A DNA stretch of 64,000 nt from Pezicula radicicola (Eukaryota; Ascomycota; Leotiomycetes; Helotiales; Dermateaceae), in assembly GCA_003008705.1 (NCBI GenBank), contig PDUO01000028.1:503214-567213 (forward strand). Direction: 5' to 3'. Under the pieces are notes generated by a model that was given only the letters and a program-made list of their open reading frames with translations, made no database searches and was not told where the DNA came from. Below are positions 1-11,268 of the stretch, one piece after another; within the stretch, counting starts at the first letter, position 1; each line of letters begins with the position of its first letter. A program made the translations under genes and the position numbers.

Positions 1-185
1 ACGATTCCGACATAGAGATCGATGACAGTGAGAACGACTACATCGAGGACATGTTCGGAGGCCGCGTCAAGCGACCAACCACTAACAGCATCGCCGATAT
101 TTCACGACATGCTGCCAACGTGGCTGCTTCTGCTGGTGGAAAGGGCAAGGAGAAGGAGTCGCGCAAGCACGGTGGACGGAACTGA
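1..185 (+). CDS. 3' end of an unidentified gene (partial)
   Basis: The third forward frame is open from the first base to a TGA at 183-185 and gives the last 60 residues of a protein that begins outside the window. The visible tail is first acidic (Asp/Glu/Ser-rich, around DSDIEIDDSENDY), then contains FGGRVKRPT, and ends in a Lys/Gly/Arg-rich segment (KGKEKESRKHGGRN). This is the composition of a disordered, possibly nuclear, C-terminus. I do not recognise the family and assign no function. The stop is followed by a C/T-rich and then A-rich segment that reads like a 3' untranslated region. The coding call rests only on the open frame at the edge and its protein-like composition. Confidence 0.55.
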   Translation, partial: DSDIEIDDSENDYIEDMFGGRVKRPTTNSIADISRHAANVAASAGGKGKEKESRKHGGRN

Positions 186-1789
186 GGGACCTCGCTGTCA
201 ATCGCTCGTAACGGATAGAGGGGGGGAAGGAGAATGGAGGCGGATGCGTATCAATTGCCCACTCCATTCTCCGGAACCCACCTCTTTCTGCGCGTTGAAC
301 AGCCACTGCAGGATATCGTTTTGCAAAGAGCTTCTTCTTTAGCATTGTTGGATTACGGAGCTTCGCCGAGATGGATGGTTGAAAAGCAGAGGCTTTTCTT
401 TGTTATTTGTTTGGATTATGGATACATCACCGCCACACCCCCCTCTTCCTACTGCCCAATTTCCCCTTCCCCCAAGTAGATAGAACCAAAAACCAGAAAA
501 GCCAAAAAGAAAATATAATTATAAAAAAATCTGACGGGTCTGCTGCTTTGTAATTGTGATTGAATGGATACAAACAGACGTGGCGAGCAGGAAGAGTCAG
601 ATGAAAGCGTCATGCACATTCGCAGGTATGTTTCCTTTCATACATCATGAAGTTGAACTGACACGTATCATAGGAGAAAGTATAATAGCTTTCTAAGAGG
701 ATACTGTACACTTTGGTTTATAAGAGATTATTTTAATTAGGGCAAGTGAGTTATCCACACCAAGCAAGTTACCCACATCAACTAAGTTACCCAAATCAAT
801 TGAATTACCCAAATCAAGTGAGTTACCCAATTCAAGTGAGTTACCCAGTTCAAGTTTATCAGTCAATCGCAGGTCACTTGAATCTCCATTACAATTCTCT
901 CTGATCACTCACACAAACCACAGGTTTGGATAATAATTATATTCCTCCCTCATCAACTAGAACTAACATAAAATACAGACGCCCCGAATCCTAAAACTTA
1001 CACCATCACAAATTAACCCACCAGTATCTTTCAAGAGCTTTGTCACCTCACCTTCAAAATTAAGCACACCCAAGTTTTCAAAGCCGCCAACGATGTCATG
1101 AAACCCCTCGTATTGTTGCGGCGCGTCGTGGGCCGACTCATATGAGGTGCGCAGAAAATTCGTGTGAGTGCGAAGCGAGTAAATAAGGGGGGGAGTTAAA
1201 ATCTCGGTTAGTGATATCATGTGATTTTGTGGACTGTCTGAAGAAGGGCCACAGGACTTTTCCAATAGAGAGATGAGTTTGCGGTACTTTGTTCTAGATG
1301 GCTATGGGTGAAATGTACTTTCGTACCTTGGGACTGTTTTATGTTCTGTGTTGACGCTTTCAGGTTTGATGTGTCACACGGCTGAGGCTGCAAATATGGG
1401 ATATATCTATAAGGAGCCGTCTGTCACCTTCAATGCTGAATCCTTCGCACACTGTAATATGGGCATATGTGGAAGCAGCGCCTTGGGCCGGAAACGCACC
1501 TTCTTCGAAATATCGTCGCATAGTTCTGCATATCATGCGCAGGGAACACTTCTCCTTGGAAGGAACAGGATTGATGCGACATCACCGAGAGGCCCAGCAA
1601 GTTGACGAGTATGGATACTGCAAGAGGAATTGTTGTCTCGTCGCATTTGAGGTTCGCACAGGGCTAAGTGTGGTGGGAGTGCAACAAAATTCAGTGCAAC
1701 GAGAGAGACCCGAACGACGGGGGTCCCAATGAGCATAGGAGCCTCAGATTTTGGAGGTATCCTTTACCATGTTTCTATCGCGGTGACTT
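186..1789. other. Intergenic, minisatellite only
   Basis: Apart from the 18-bp array, I see no gene with codon bias or a recognisable domain. A minus-strand open stretch at 963-1265 ends at a good GTAAGT donor and could be a relic exon, but nothing supports it further. Confidence 0.5.
743..850. repeat. 18-bp minisatellite, six degenerate units
   Basis: Six head-to-tail units of about 18 bp, consensus agttacccaaatcaagtg, with 1-5 changes per unit. Because 18 is a multiple of three, the minus strand stays open through the array and would read as six-residue repeats of the LELGNS/LDLGNS type. There is no other sign that it is translated. The same unit recurs near 22.6 kb, in both introns of the TPR-SET gene, just upstream of that gene, and in reverse near 54.8 kb. 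Confidence 0.85.
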
Positions 1790-2089
1790 TTGCCCTGGTT
1801 GGACGAACTCAGTAGGGAAAGCCTTGATATGGAATTAGTGGACAAACGCCTATGCTTTGGCGAGAGAGATTCTGAGCATGAAGTTTTCTATTATCTCCAT
1901 GTTCAATGGGTTCATCTGCCGGCATTCTACCTTCTTGGTAAGGAAGAGCGAGGTCAGCAGCTCGCTTACCATCTGATCCTCAGACCTACCAAAAAGGGCA
2001 CAGGACAATACGAGAGAGTTGGCATGGCCCGTCTTGTCTCCCCGTCCAATATCCTGGCCTGGCCAAATCGAACGCTGACCATAATTTGA
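1790..2089 (+). pseudogene. HET-domain-type protein C-terminal relic
   Basis: A 99-residue open frame contains HLPAFYLLGKEERGQQ followed by LILRPTKKGTGQYERVGM. A hydrophobic strand, then L-x-P-T-x-K-x-G-x-Y-x-R-(V/I)-G, is the usual far C-terminus of fungal heterokaryon-incompatibility (HET) domain proteins. In that family it lies several hundred residues after the HET domain. No HET domain core is visible upstream in any frame, because stops and frame changes fill 1300-1790. I therefore read this as the 3' remnant of a decayed HET-type gene. The assignment rests on the motif alone. A short unrelated ORF is the alternative. Confidence 0.4.
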
Positions 2090-3198
2090 AAATCGAAGGA
2101 TTGCCCCTCCGAATCCTAGTCATCGCTTTTGCCACTCTTAGTATTCTCCAGGGGGCCTCGGTTGCGAGGTTAGTTATTCTGAACTCACCTGATATGACTA
2201 TCTCCTTCTTGATTGAGTTGATGAGCTTGGTTGAGAAAATGTGACTTAGATTACTTTCTTCCCTGGAACCAACCTGGCTGTGAAATAAATAATAAAGAAT
2301 TCCTATGCTTCGACTTCTCAATATAAAATCTCAAACCCCAGCTAGACATAGCCCATTCACCTCCCCAGCCCCCATACCACGCACCTTCCATCCCATAACC
2401 ATGCTTTCTACACATAACCGCACACTATTCTAACAAGGCTACGGCCATTCCCTCAACCTCTTCTTCTGGCCTGTCAGCCCCGTAACCAGTACAATCACAT
2501 ATCCTTCATAATCACCAAAACACAGTTTCGTTCCTTTCTTCGTCTAGACTACTAAGGTCTACGCCCTACGTCATGATATTCTCACCTGATGCACCGACGT
2601 AGAGGATGAAAGCGGGGCGGGTTATTTAGCTCCTGTTGAAGCATGTCCTGGAGAAGAATAGATAAGTATGAATGCGCAGCAGTCGAATACTACAGTAGTC
2701 TAATAGTTTCCTTGGTCTCCTCAGAAATGGAATTAAATATATATCAGAATTACTACTTTATCCACAGGCTCTTTTTAAACAACTAATTCCATATAGACTT
2801 GAACATCATACTTTAGAAACAGTACTAAGCGACCTACCTAGACACCGTTGACTCCAGAAATAAGAAACACTACTCCCTTCCTTCCTGCGTTTATCTTTAA
2901 TCCATCACCTTAAGCCATCACCACGAAGCAATCATCTCATCTTACTATTCACAACACAACAAACCCAATAACCGAGGAGAAAGCAAGAATCATTCAGAGA
3001 ATTTGTCTCTATTCAATCCACATTAAGTTTTCTGGATTACAATAAGGAGTGTATACCACCATTTTCCCCATTCCATTCCATGCAACGCATTAAGCATCAA
3101 GAATCATTACTCCTTTAACAATGCAAACACCATTACCATGCAACGACCTCAGTCCTCCCCACTCTCCCCTCTCGGATCTTCAAAACGAGGACATCAAT
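2090..3198. other. Intergenic and 3' flank of the cerato-platanin gene
   Basis: No coding signal. The part near 2900-3198 is C/A-rich on the plus strand and probably holds the 3' untranslated region of the minus-strand gene that ends at 3199. Confidence 0.5.
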
Positions 3199-3826
3199 TT
3201 AAAGTCCACAAACAGAAGCAGGAACCTGAGTCCAGCTAGCATCAACACGTCCAAGTGCAACAGCCTGTCCACCAGTCAATTGATCCATTGCTGCCTGAGC
3301 GATGTTGAAGCCTGCGCCGGCGTGATCGATGGCGAGAACGTTGATGGAGTTTCCGTTGTAGGTTAATGTGTAGCCTGTTATCCATGTCAATTTTTTTCAT
3401 TTCATTAAGAATGGGTGTGTATTTGTAGGGAGAGGGATGGATGGGAATTTGTGATTGTAGGGGCGAGGGAGTGGATGCTTACATGTACCACATGACGGAG
3501 AGTTCCAGCCTGCGATTGTTGAAGCACCTCCGATGCGGGGGAATGATGGGAGGGATCCTTGGGTTGTGTAGCCCTTGGTTAAGAGACCTGGTTTTTTTTG
3601 GAGTTAGTAATCTGACTTGTTGGCGAGGTATGATTGAGGAGGTGTTGATTCGAAGAAGATGATGGAGGAGAAATGGTGAGGTGGTATACATACCATTGGG
3701 ACCATCACTGCAAGACACAACAGCGAGAGATCGAGAGGCATCATCGTAACCAGTGTCATACGACACAGTGATAGCCGCAGCGGTAGAAAGGAAAGCAGCA
3801 ACGACGGAAAGAGTTGGGAATTGCAT
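3199..3826 (-). CDS. Cerato-platanin family secreted protein
   Basis: Three exons: 3694-3826, 3483-3587 and 3199-3374 (minus strand), giving 137 aa. Donors are GTATGT and GTAAGC, acceptors are CAG. Residues 1-18 are a signal peptide ([13 protein letters not shown]...). The mature protein starts with [14 protein letters not shown] and contains [55 protein letters not shown] and a C-terminal CGL. These are the family hallmarks, including the four cysteines that form two disulphides. Cerato-platanins are small double-psi beta-barrel, expansin-like proteins found in the fungal wall and culture medium. Known members bind chitin oligomers and are sensed by plants. The splices rejoin GLLTKGY and CYTLTYNG exactly as expected for the family. 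The length is normal and no defect is visible. Confidence 0.96.
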
Positions 3827-3960
3827 ATTTGCGGAGATTTTTGTTTGTTTGTTGGTCAAGTGATGAGTCGATGAAGTGAGTTATTGATTGATTGATTGAA
3901 TGTTGTGATGAATGATGAAGATGGAAGAATAAGAAGTCAAGAAATGAGGGGAAGAAGTCA

Positions 3961-3970
3961 CCTCTTATAC
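3961..3970 (-). promoter_or_regulatory. TATA box of the cerato-platanin gene
   Basis: The minus strand reads GTATAAGAGG here, about 140 nt before the start codon. This is a plausible TATA element for a strongly expressed secreted protein. Confidence 0.45.
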
Positions 3971-6900
3971 ACTTTCCTGCATCCAGGAAGTTAAGGAAAG
4001 AACATCTGATCACTCTTCTTTCCCTCCTCGTGATGTACGAAAGGTACAGTAGGTACAGTAGCTACCTTCCGTAAACAAAAACCCAAACTGGGCCAAACTG
4101 GGCAAAAATCTCGTGTCTGCTTGCCTTGCTTACCCGCAAAGGTCACTGCATGTGGAAACAACAACCCACAGCTCACGATCATTACCAATAGCCAACAAGA
4201 CAAACTCGAGAAAACATTCTAAATCTGTACACGAGAAGTCTTGGTCTGACGTCGATAACCGGCTAACAGCCATTCATTCCGTACGGTGATAAATAATTAC
4301 ACTTATTTCCCCACACTTCCACCGTTCCGGCACTTTTAGACTGTGGTACGAGGTTTGGGTGGTCGGTCTTGCTGGTCCTGCTGGTCCTGCTGGTCCGGGA
4401 TTTAGAGCTTGCAGATCTCTTGTTCGTATTTGACTCTTTTTGGCCCTTAAGCGAGGCTGAGTTCTGAGCTCCCTTTTTCTTGGCGATGCACTGGTATGGG
4501 CCATGATTTGAGGATATGACCTTTTTGGGGGTCTTTGAGTCGGTCTAAATGATGATTAGGGTCAGCGCTAGAAGAGGCTCGGAGAATGTGTTTAGAGGCT
4601 TTGTGAGGAGAGTATTAACACGTGATACGCCAAGTATTTCTCCACATTGTCCTATAAATAGCTATAGTTGGAAGCGAACGTAAGGGTATAAGTACTGCTT
4701 GTAGGTATGTCCTTTTCATAAGGGCTACTGTTGCTGAATACAAAAGACAAGGAATTTATATATTTATTTTGTACGCAGAAGACATTGTTAGAATTTGTCA
4801 CCAAATTCCTTTGATAAGAAGACGAGAACTCACGAATCATCAATTCAATTTCCTCTCACCTATGCATACATCTCATTTCCATTCAACAGGAAAGAAACTC
4901 CCACGAATTTTGAGTTTTAAAATTTGTATTTTGATACGCAGTACATAAGACGTCGCTCCTTTGCTGTTGCAATTGGAGAGGTTTGAGAAGAGGAAGGTGG
5001 AAGTAATCTCTGTGTCGTTTAAAGGGAGGTGTCGCTTTGGTATAGGAAGAACCCCGAGTGGCAAGTATACCAAGCGAGTGTTAGTAACATTATCCCCAAT
5101 AAGGAGTTTTATTAATTTGCTTGCAACCGGGCGGCTTTTGTTGCTACCTTACTCAGCAGATCCCTAGTTGTGTCGTAAGAACACTTCCGACACCTCACCA
5201 TATTTTCATGTCACACATTCTAGTCTGCAAAGTTCGATGACACACATTCATATTTCTACTCGAGGACGTAAATTTGAACACAAGCAGCTTGCCTGGCTTC
5301 CACATCGACTTCTGAAGGATATAGAATTCCTTGAACAACCTGAGGCCAAGCAAACCACTTGGAGACTCACTTGTATCAAATATAAGGAACCGGGGCAATG
5401 AAATGATGTTGAATGGTTATGGGAAGCAAGAATTGAAACAGGTTGGGAAATTTTGTGTTGTATTTTGTGTTCAATCAAGAGCGAAGAAGGTCGAGGAACA
5501 GGTGTACTTGTACAACTCTCAGTATCTGCAACAATGAAATTTGTAATACTCAAGCACTCCACACTTGGCTGCCTAACAGATGATATATGACGAGTCTTGT
5601 AAGTTCAGTGTAGAGTTAAACTTCGGTCTAGAGTAATTGAGTTGTGAATCGTGTTGTAGAGAGAGACGATCTTAACGCCTTGTGCTGAACAGTAACGTAA
5701 CTGGAGTACGGGGATACTCCTTACAAGCAGGTACGTGGTAATAGTGCAATGCAACTAAGTGTTGTACTTCTTAAATAATAAGCGCGAGGTAATGGAGTAA
5801 TGTGTAATTGGATGATATTGCGGTGTGTTGGTTGCGGGTGAATTGGCACCCGGTTGAGTTTCGTTGTCGGTGTGCTGTATAGTCGGTGAGTGACTAATGA
5901 GTAATGAGGCTCTCTCTTGTGTCATGTTCCGCTTTACCTCCACGTTGTAAAAAAGGAGGCTAAAGAAAAGATTAGGAAGAGTAGGGGAAAGAGAAAGGTT
6001 TGGTTGGGATGTAAGGGACAGAGCGTGATGCGGATGAAGTCGGATGAAGTCGGATGATAATAGACGGAGGTTGTAGGTCATGTGATTGATGAGGGTGAGA
6101 ATGGCGAGAGACGAGGGGGAAGAGGCTCTGCGATCCCAATGCAGATGAGCTGCAGACACTGAAGTGGGATGAATGTATGTATCATGCAACAGCAAGGTAC
6201 ATCATGACTCGACTGTGCCTCACCTCTTGAACAATATTTAAAGGAAGAAAGTAAAGCGAACAATCACTGATCTTCGATCACCCACCCACCCTATCTCGTC
6301 TCCGCAAATGCTTTCTAAAGGCAATCATTTCCCGAGCAGTTGAGTGAACGATGAACTCAAAAAAAAAAAATTATACACTACAATTCGGCATTTTCTCTAT
6401 CAGTGAAGCGTTCAGATCGCATGAATTTCAGTAGACTGTGGCGTACGGATATGGAAATGGAGGGAGGGATGAGTATTCTTGTAGGATTGTGTGCTCGCTC
6501 TCACCGCTACTTGATGGCAAGTGATGGTGTGCGGCATCGTCTTTTATTTGCTCAACTGGCTTTGTTGAGATGAGGAGTTCTTCAGTCCGATATGATAGAT
6601 CTTTGTTTGGCGCGTTGAAGTTCAAGATGGCGTTCTTATCGCCACTCCTGCCTCGGTGGTAGTTTGGGGAAGTTGTGTTGTCATTGCGCCTCAAGTTAGC
6701 TAGCACCTACAGTAGTTGCGAGAGGCTTAAAGATGATGGAAGAGTCCCGACGGAACTTCAAGACTAAGCAAAATTGTTTCTTGGCCGTCGGGTACAAAGG
6801 AAACCTTCCAAACCCCACTGTTCCATGCAAGCTCTTTGCAACTGCATTAGCTCCCTTGGATCAACAAGGCTGAAGCCTAACTGTGGAGAAGCTCGGGAGA

Positions 6901-9459
6901 AGAGAAAAAGAAAAAGAAACAGATCAACAATTCTTTCCCGGCTGATCAACAAAACGAAACGAAACGAAACGAAACGAAACTTGTACAATACTGTACGGTA
7001 CTGTAGGTGTAGGCAGTCTTTGGCTTTCCCTTTTGAAAATGCGGTACTTGGGTACGTACAGTACATCTCGGATATGCGAGGCTGCGTAAGACAAACAAAT
7101 CTGCATATTCCCGTGGGGAGAAATGTCAGGTCATGCCCTAGGTGACTAGGGATTCTATAGGGAGGCTCGAGATGGTAAAGTTGGTCGCTTGCGGGGAGTC
7201 GGTACTTTTTGGTGGCTTTGTAGATGTTCGGTTGGTGGAGGATAGCAATAGATGCGGGAGTGAATGATGTTGACGGGTTGACAGAATCCCTGCTCACTGC
7301 ATTGACGCCACTTCCATCAACTCACCAACTGTTCTGTTCCTTCACTGTAACTGTTCCCCCTGTCGTACTCGGTGACCTGATTCTGGATGATTCTTTTCTG
7401 CACTTCGAATCTACAAGTCCGTTGTATGGCGAGTTGACGAAACTTTAAAGTTTTGTTGATGAGATGAAGCAGGAGTGCGTACGTAGGGTCTCATGCTGTC
7501 CAACAGTTCTACAGCATCTTGGAAGTTCGCTGTGCTGTGCGTTGGTGTTTGAGAGGGCGATGATCGATGCGGGTAGGTATGTTATGCGTACCTACGGATG
7601 TGATGGATGACGGCGACTGGTGAAGGGCTTACCATCTCGCCATCAAGCATCTGAGATCACCGCAACCAACGGATCTTGTACCATCAGATGATTCTGAAAT
7701 AGACTCAAATACTACTCACACCACACAACTTGCCAACGAACTTCGTATCAAGAGGCTGAAACATTGGAAAGAACCTTCCAGTCGGAAGATACGGAACTTA
7801 TTGCACCGTGATAATGCTACTTGTCCAGACGAACCTATAGCAGGATAAAATGGAGGTATAGTGCTAGCATAGGCAGCTTGAAACATATCCCTATCATAGC
7901 TGGCTGGAGGATTCTTAATTCCCGAGTATTCGTCGCAGACCGAACTGTAAGGGGGGCCAGCGAGATTAGAGTTTCTAACTTTAGCGCATGGAGTTGGGTA
8001 TCCATCGTGTGCGCTTGTGGGATTATTTGATGCTATCGTGAGATTCGCATGAACTTGGCTGGTGTGAATAGCAGAAGCAGAAGCAGCAGTCTTCCCGTCT
8101 TCCATCGCTGTTCTGTTCTGGGCCTCACTACTCTACTCACCCCGCACCCGCGAGAACGGCAGCAGGTATGTACGCGGTCCTGCTCTTGATGGTAATGCAT
8201 AAAGGTAGAATGCAAGCAATCAATCAATCACTGCGGCGACGAGAGGAGTGTGGGTGCGATGCCCCGAAAAAAAAGTTTCCTGTTCTTTTCTTCATCAGTC
8301 GCCTGTCCTACCAGTTGAGGGGCTGGAGTTAAAGTGTGGGTGTTGGCTCTGCAGCAAATCTCTGCATTTTGCCAATCAACGGGGGCGCATGGGCAGGGCA
8401 GGCCTGAAGCATCTCCCGTCGAATCGTCAGTGTGACTACTTCTTTTACAGCCAGCCAGGCAGCGAGGAGGAGCGAGGAGGAGCGAGGGCAGCGAATTACT
8501 ATCTTCTCATGTTTTTGATTCGATGCATTCTTTTGCCTTTGCTCACTCATCTTCTTGTCTCCCTGCCTTCCTCCATCATCTCCCCTCAACATTATAATTA
8601 ATCTTGTGTACTCGGTCGTCTCGTCAGTTGTCTACGATGCGACAACGCAACGGAAGAGAACTCCTACGGTCTCCACTGTTTCCTTGAGAGGAAGAGTACA
8701 TTGATACCCAACTGGACACCAACCAGACGCTACGAAGAGAGACTCGTGCGACGAAAAAAGAAGTCAGATTCAGCCTGAAGGACCAGCAGCACTACCAGCA
8801 ACAAAATCACACGGAGGCCCGATTCCTGCAATTTTCTTCGAGCCGGTTGCTGGTTGACTCTTCCTTATTTTCCCCATTGATTATTGTTTCGTTTCATTAT
8901 TGTGCGAGCAACCAGGGAGCAACGGCATCACCTACAGTACCCATCCGGCCTCGCATCGCCAGACCAGAAGCAGATTTGCCTTCTCTCCTGCCTTTAACAG
9001 CTATCAAGCCGTTGAAGAAAAGGTACGAAAAATACCGAGGGTCTCGCAATTATCACATAGCAACCAAAAAGCAACAATATTCCAGGGCATCGCATCGCAA
9101 GGTTCTTGTTACCGGGTGTATCAGCATCCCTGGTGTGCGTCTCTCTCTCTGCGTCCCCTATCGATAACCCAAAATTCCACTGCTTCCACCTTCCACCCAC
9201 CACCCTTCACCTCCCCCCCCCCAGTCGTCCGCTCCCCGAAAGCAGCTCTGATCCTCGCATCCTCGCCTAAAACGTCTGAGCACCCATAAAATATCACGAC
9301 CCAAGACGACATCCCACCAATTTTTAATCCCTACACTAAGCAATCCTAAACTCCTCCCAGTCGCTGTCAGCACTCGTCATCATAAGGCCTTGTGCCTTCC
9401 CTCTCCTCTATTGAGACGCAACGTCGTCGCAACACTATTATTCTTGCAAATATTTCAAA
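3971..9459. other. Long intergenic region without a supported gene
   Basis: About 5.5 kb without a convincing coding region. Minor repeats are three units of GCTGGTCCT near 4373-4397, GGTACAGTA doublets near 4040, and GCGAGGAGGA doublets near 8460-8490. The 8600-9459 part is C/T- and A-rich and looks like the promoter and leader of the gene that starts at 9460. Short ORFs here lack domain or codon support. Confidence 0.5.
6952..6980 (+). repeat. GAAAC pentanucleotide microsatellite
   Basis: Five to six perfect tandem copies of gaaac in intergenic sequence. No function is evident. Confidence 0.9.
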
Positions 9460-11268
9460 ATGCCTTCTGAGAGCAAACCTCCTCGAGTCGCCCAGTGCGA
9501 GGACCTCGATGACAAGACAGGAAAGAGAGTGCCTGGCACGCGGGTCAAGGCTACGAGTAACGCAAGCGCAACTCGACCTAAGTTACCTCGCGATCGCACG
9601 TCTTCTAAATCCAAGCCTGATAGCAACAACACACCGCCGCCATCACCGCATCACAATAGCCGAACCAAGTCGTCGGCCAAATCGCCCAAGGAGTCGCGCA
9701 AGGTGGTAGTGGAAGACGATAAGAGAGTAAAGGAAGAGAGAAGGAAGTCAGGGACTGCAGAGAAAAGCAATGGCAGTAAGAGGAGGTCTTCGTCACGGCC
9801 ACCATCTGCGCGCGATAATTTCCCAAAGGTTAGAGACGAGCCTTCGTACTTTGGAGTACAACCACAAACTGCACCAATTACCCTTCCTTCCCGACCACGC
9901 GCGAGCACATCTCAGTCATATGGCGGTAATGGCCGACCTCTGAGTTACAGTGGCACGCCGCACCCTGGTTACCCCGCTGGAGCTGGACCTCCATTGTCGA
10001 ATTCTGCATATTTCAACATCCCTACTTCAGCTCCGACTGCACCATTTGGTACCTCCTTCCCACCTCCAGCAGGGTACCAATACGCGGTTGTTTCCCAGAC
10101 TAAGGACTACTTTGCTCCGCAACCGCGGACATTGGCAGACAGGTTCCTCGATCCAGTCCAGCGAGCATCGTCAGCATATGGAATGCGCGACGGGCCTCGT
10201 GTACAGAAGGCCATTGACGATATCCCTTACAATCATGAAGATGGATACATGTCTGCAGCAGAACAACCAACATCTATACGGATTCGACGGGGGAGCATAC
10301 GTGAGCCATCAAGGCCAACATTCAGTGAAGCATCGCGGTCTAGTTACACGGTTTCCAGCAAAGAAGACGAGGATCGTGAGAGAATGCCACCCCCACCTCG
10401 ACCAATACTCCGCAAGGTCATTACTGAATATGCCCGCGATCCGTCACCTGCTGCAGTCACACTTAAGTACGCTGATTCACGCCCAGAGTATCGTGACGAC
10501 CATCCACGCCGGGCCCTCGCCCGGAACTCGGTCTCCTATGATCTCGGCAGAAACACTGAACAATTCCGTCTTGAAACCGCCAATAATGGTCGGCGGCGGC
10601 AAAGCTATTACGGCCAGTCGGCATCAACGGGATCAAGTGGTGCTTCCGGGTACGAGGACAAACTAAATGCTGCCAAGGGCTATCAGCAAGAAGTTACTGG
10701 CGAGCCAGTCGCCCTGACAGCCGAAAACATCAAGAAGCAACAACGCCGCCAAGCTGGCAGCACCCATAGCACTAAATCCAGCGGATCCCGTAGTCGTGAG
10801 GAGTCCGAGTACAAGTACAGGAGTTCTGCAACAACGCGTACCACCCGCTCTGGCTCCGGAGCTGACCAAAACGACGAGAATGTGACAATCAAGCTCGTAG
10901 GGTCCGCCAAGATCGTAGTAGGAGGAGCTCACCTGGAAATCGGGAAGGATGGAGGCGAGGTGCAGATTAAACGCCAGACGAGCATCCGAAACGGTAGCGA
11001 GAAGTCAAACTCCGAGTATGGAGAGAAAGAAAGCAAGTACGGAGACAGAGAAGGTAGAGGCTTGCTCCCTCGTAGGATCCTTGACGAAGATCGTCGGGAG
11101 CGGAGATCAAGGAGCAGAGTTGATGCTGTCCGTCCGGAGCTACGGAGTCGCATGTCTTCCACAAACCGAACCTCTCAGAGTTATGACCGGATCAGAGATT
11201 CTTTTGCCAACTCCCATTCCCAGTACTACCAACCGGAGAGTGTGTATCATAACGGAGGGTGGGTCTGA
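9460..11268 (+). CDS. Fungal disordered, charged protein (602 aa), function unknown
   Basis: A single uninterrupted exon of 602 aa starting at MPSESKPPRV, with AAAATG context. Residues 1-120 are Lys/Arg/Ser/Pro-rich. The middle (about 120-250) is Pro/Tyr/Gly-rich, with YFGVQPQ and FGTSFPPPAGY. From about 395 to 505 there is the most ordered and probably conserved part: a YEDKLNAAKGYQQ helix, an IKKQQRR segment, then two short strands VTIKLVGSAKIVVGG and AHLEIGKDGGEVQIKR. The C-terminus returns to Arg/Ser/Tyr-rich repeats. I do not recognise a named domain. Proteins of this type (long disordered arms around one short beta-rich block) are common in Pezizomycotina, and a nuclear or cortical scaffold role is only a guess. 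The coding call is firm because of length and composition. Confidence 0.85.
   Translation: MPSESKPPRVAQCEDLDDKTGKRVPGTRVKATSNASATRPKLPRDRTSSKSKPDSNNTPPPSPHHNSRTKSSAKSPKESRKVVVEDDKRVKEERRKSGTAEKSNGSKRRSSSRPPSARDNFPKVRDEPSYFGVQPQTAPITLPSRPRASTSQSYGGNGRPLSYSGTPHPGYPAGAGPPLSNSAYFNIPTSAPTAPFGTSFPPPAGYQYAVVSQTKDYFAPQPRTLADRFLDPVQRASSAYGMRDGPRVQKAIDDIPYNHEDGYMSAAEQPTSIRIRRGSIREPSRPTFSEASRSSYTVSSKEDEDRERMPPPPRPILRKVITEYARDPSPAAVTLKYADSRPEYRDDHPRRALARNSVSYDLGRNTEQFRLETANNGRRRQSYYGQSASTGSSGASGYEDKLNAAKGYQQEVTGEPVALTAENIKKQQRRQAGSTHSTKSSGSRSREESEYKYRSSATTRTTRSGSGADQNDENVTIKLVGSAKIVVGGAHLEIGKDGGEVQIKRQTSIRNGSEKSNSEYGEKESKYGDREGRGLLPRRILDEDRRERRSRSRVDAVRPELRSRMSSTNRTSQSYDRIRDSFANSHSQYYQPESVYHNGGWV

Noticed and set aside
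963..1265. Minus-strand open frame of 100 codons ending at a GTAAGT donor (LLKDTGGLICDG)
   Set aside because: Slightly protein-like, but no following exon, no family and no start context; kept only as a possible relic.
1348..1736. Overlapping plus- and minus-strand frames
   Set aside because: Three frames are open at once, no domain, and no link to the HET-like motif downstream.
4274..4504. Minus-strand frame with GPAGPAGPA
   Set aside because: Produced by a short GCTGGTCCT tandem repeat; the rest has no protein features.
7716..8105. 129-codon minus-strand frame
   Set aside because: No recognisable motif, no splice partner, and composition like the surrounding spacer.
9950..10666. 238-codon frame on the plus strand
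   Set aside because: Shadow of the 602-aa gene in another frame.
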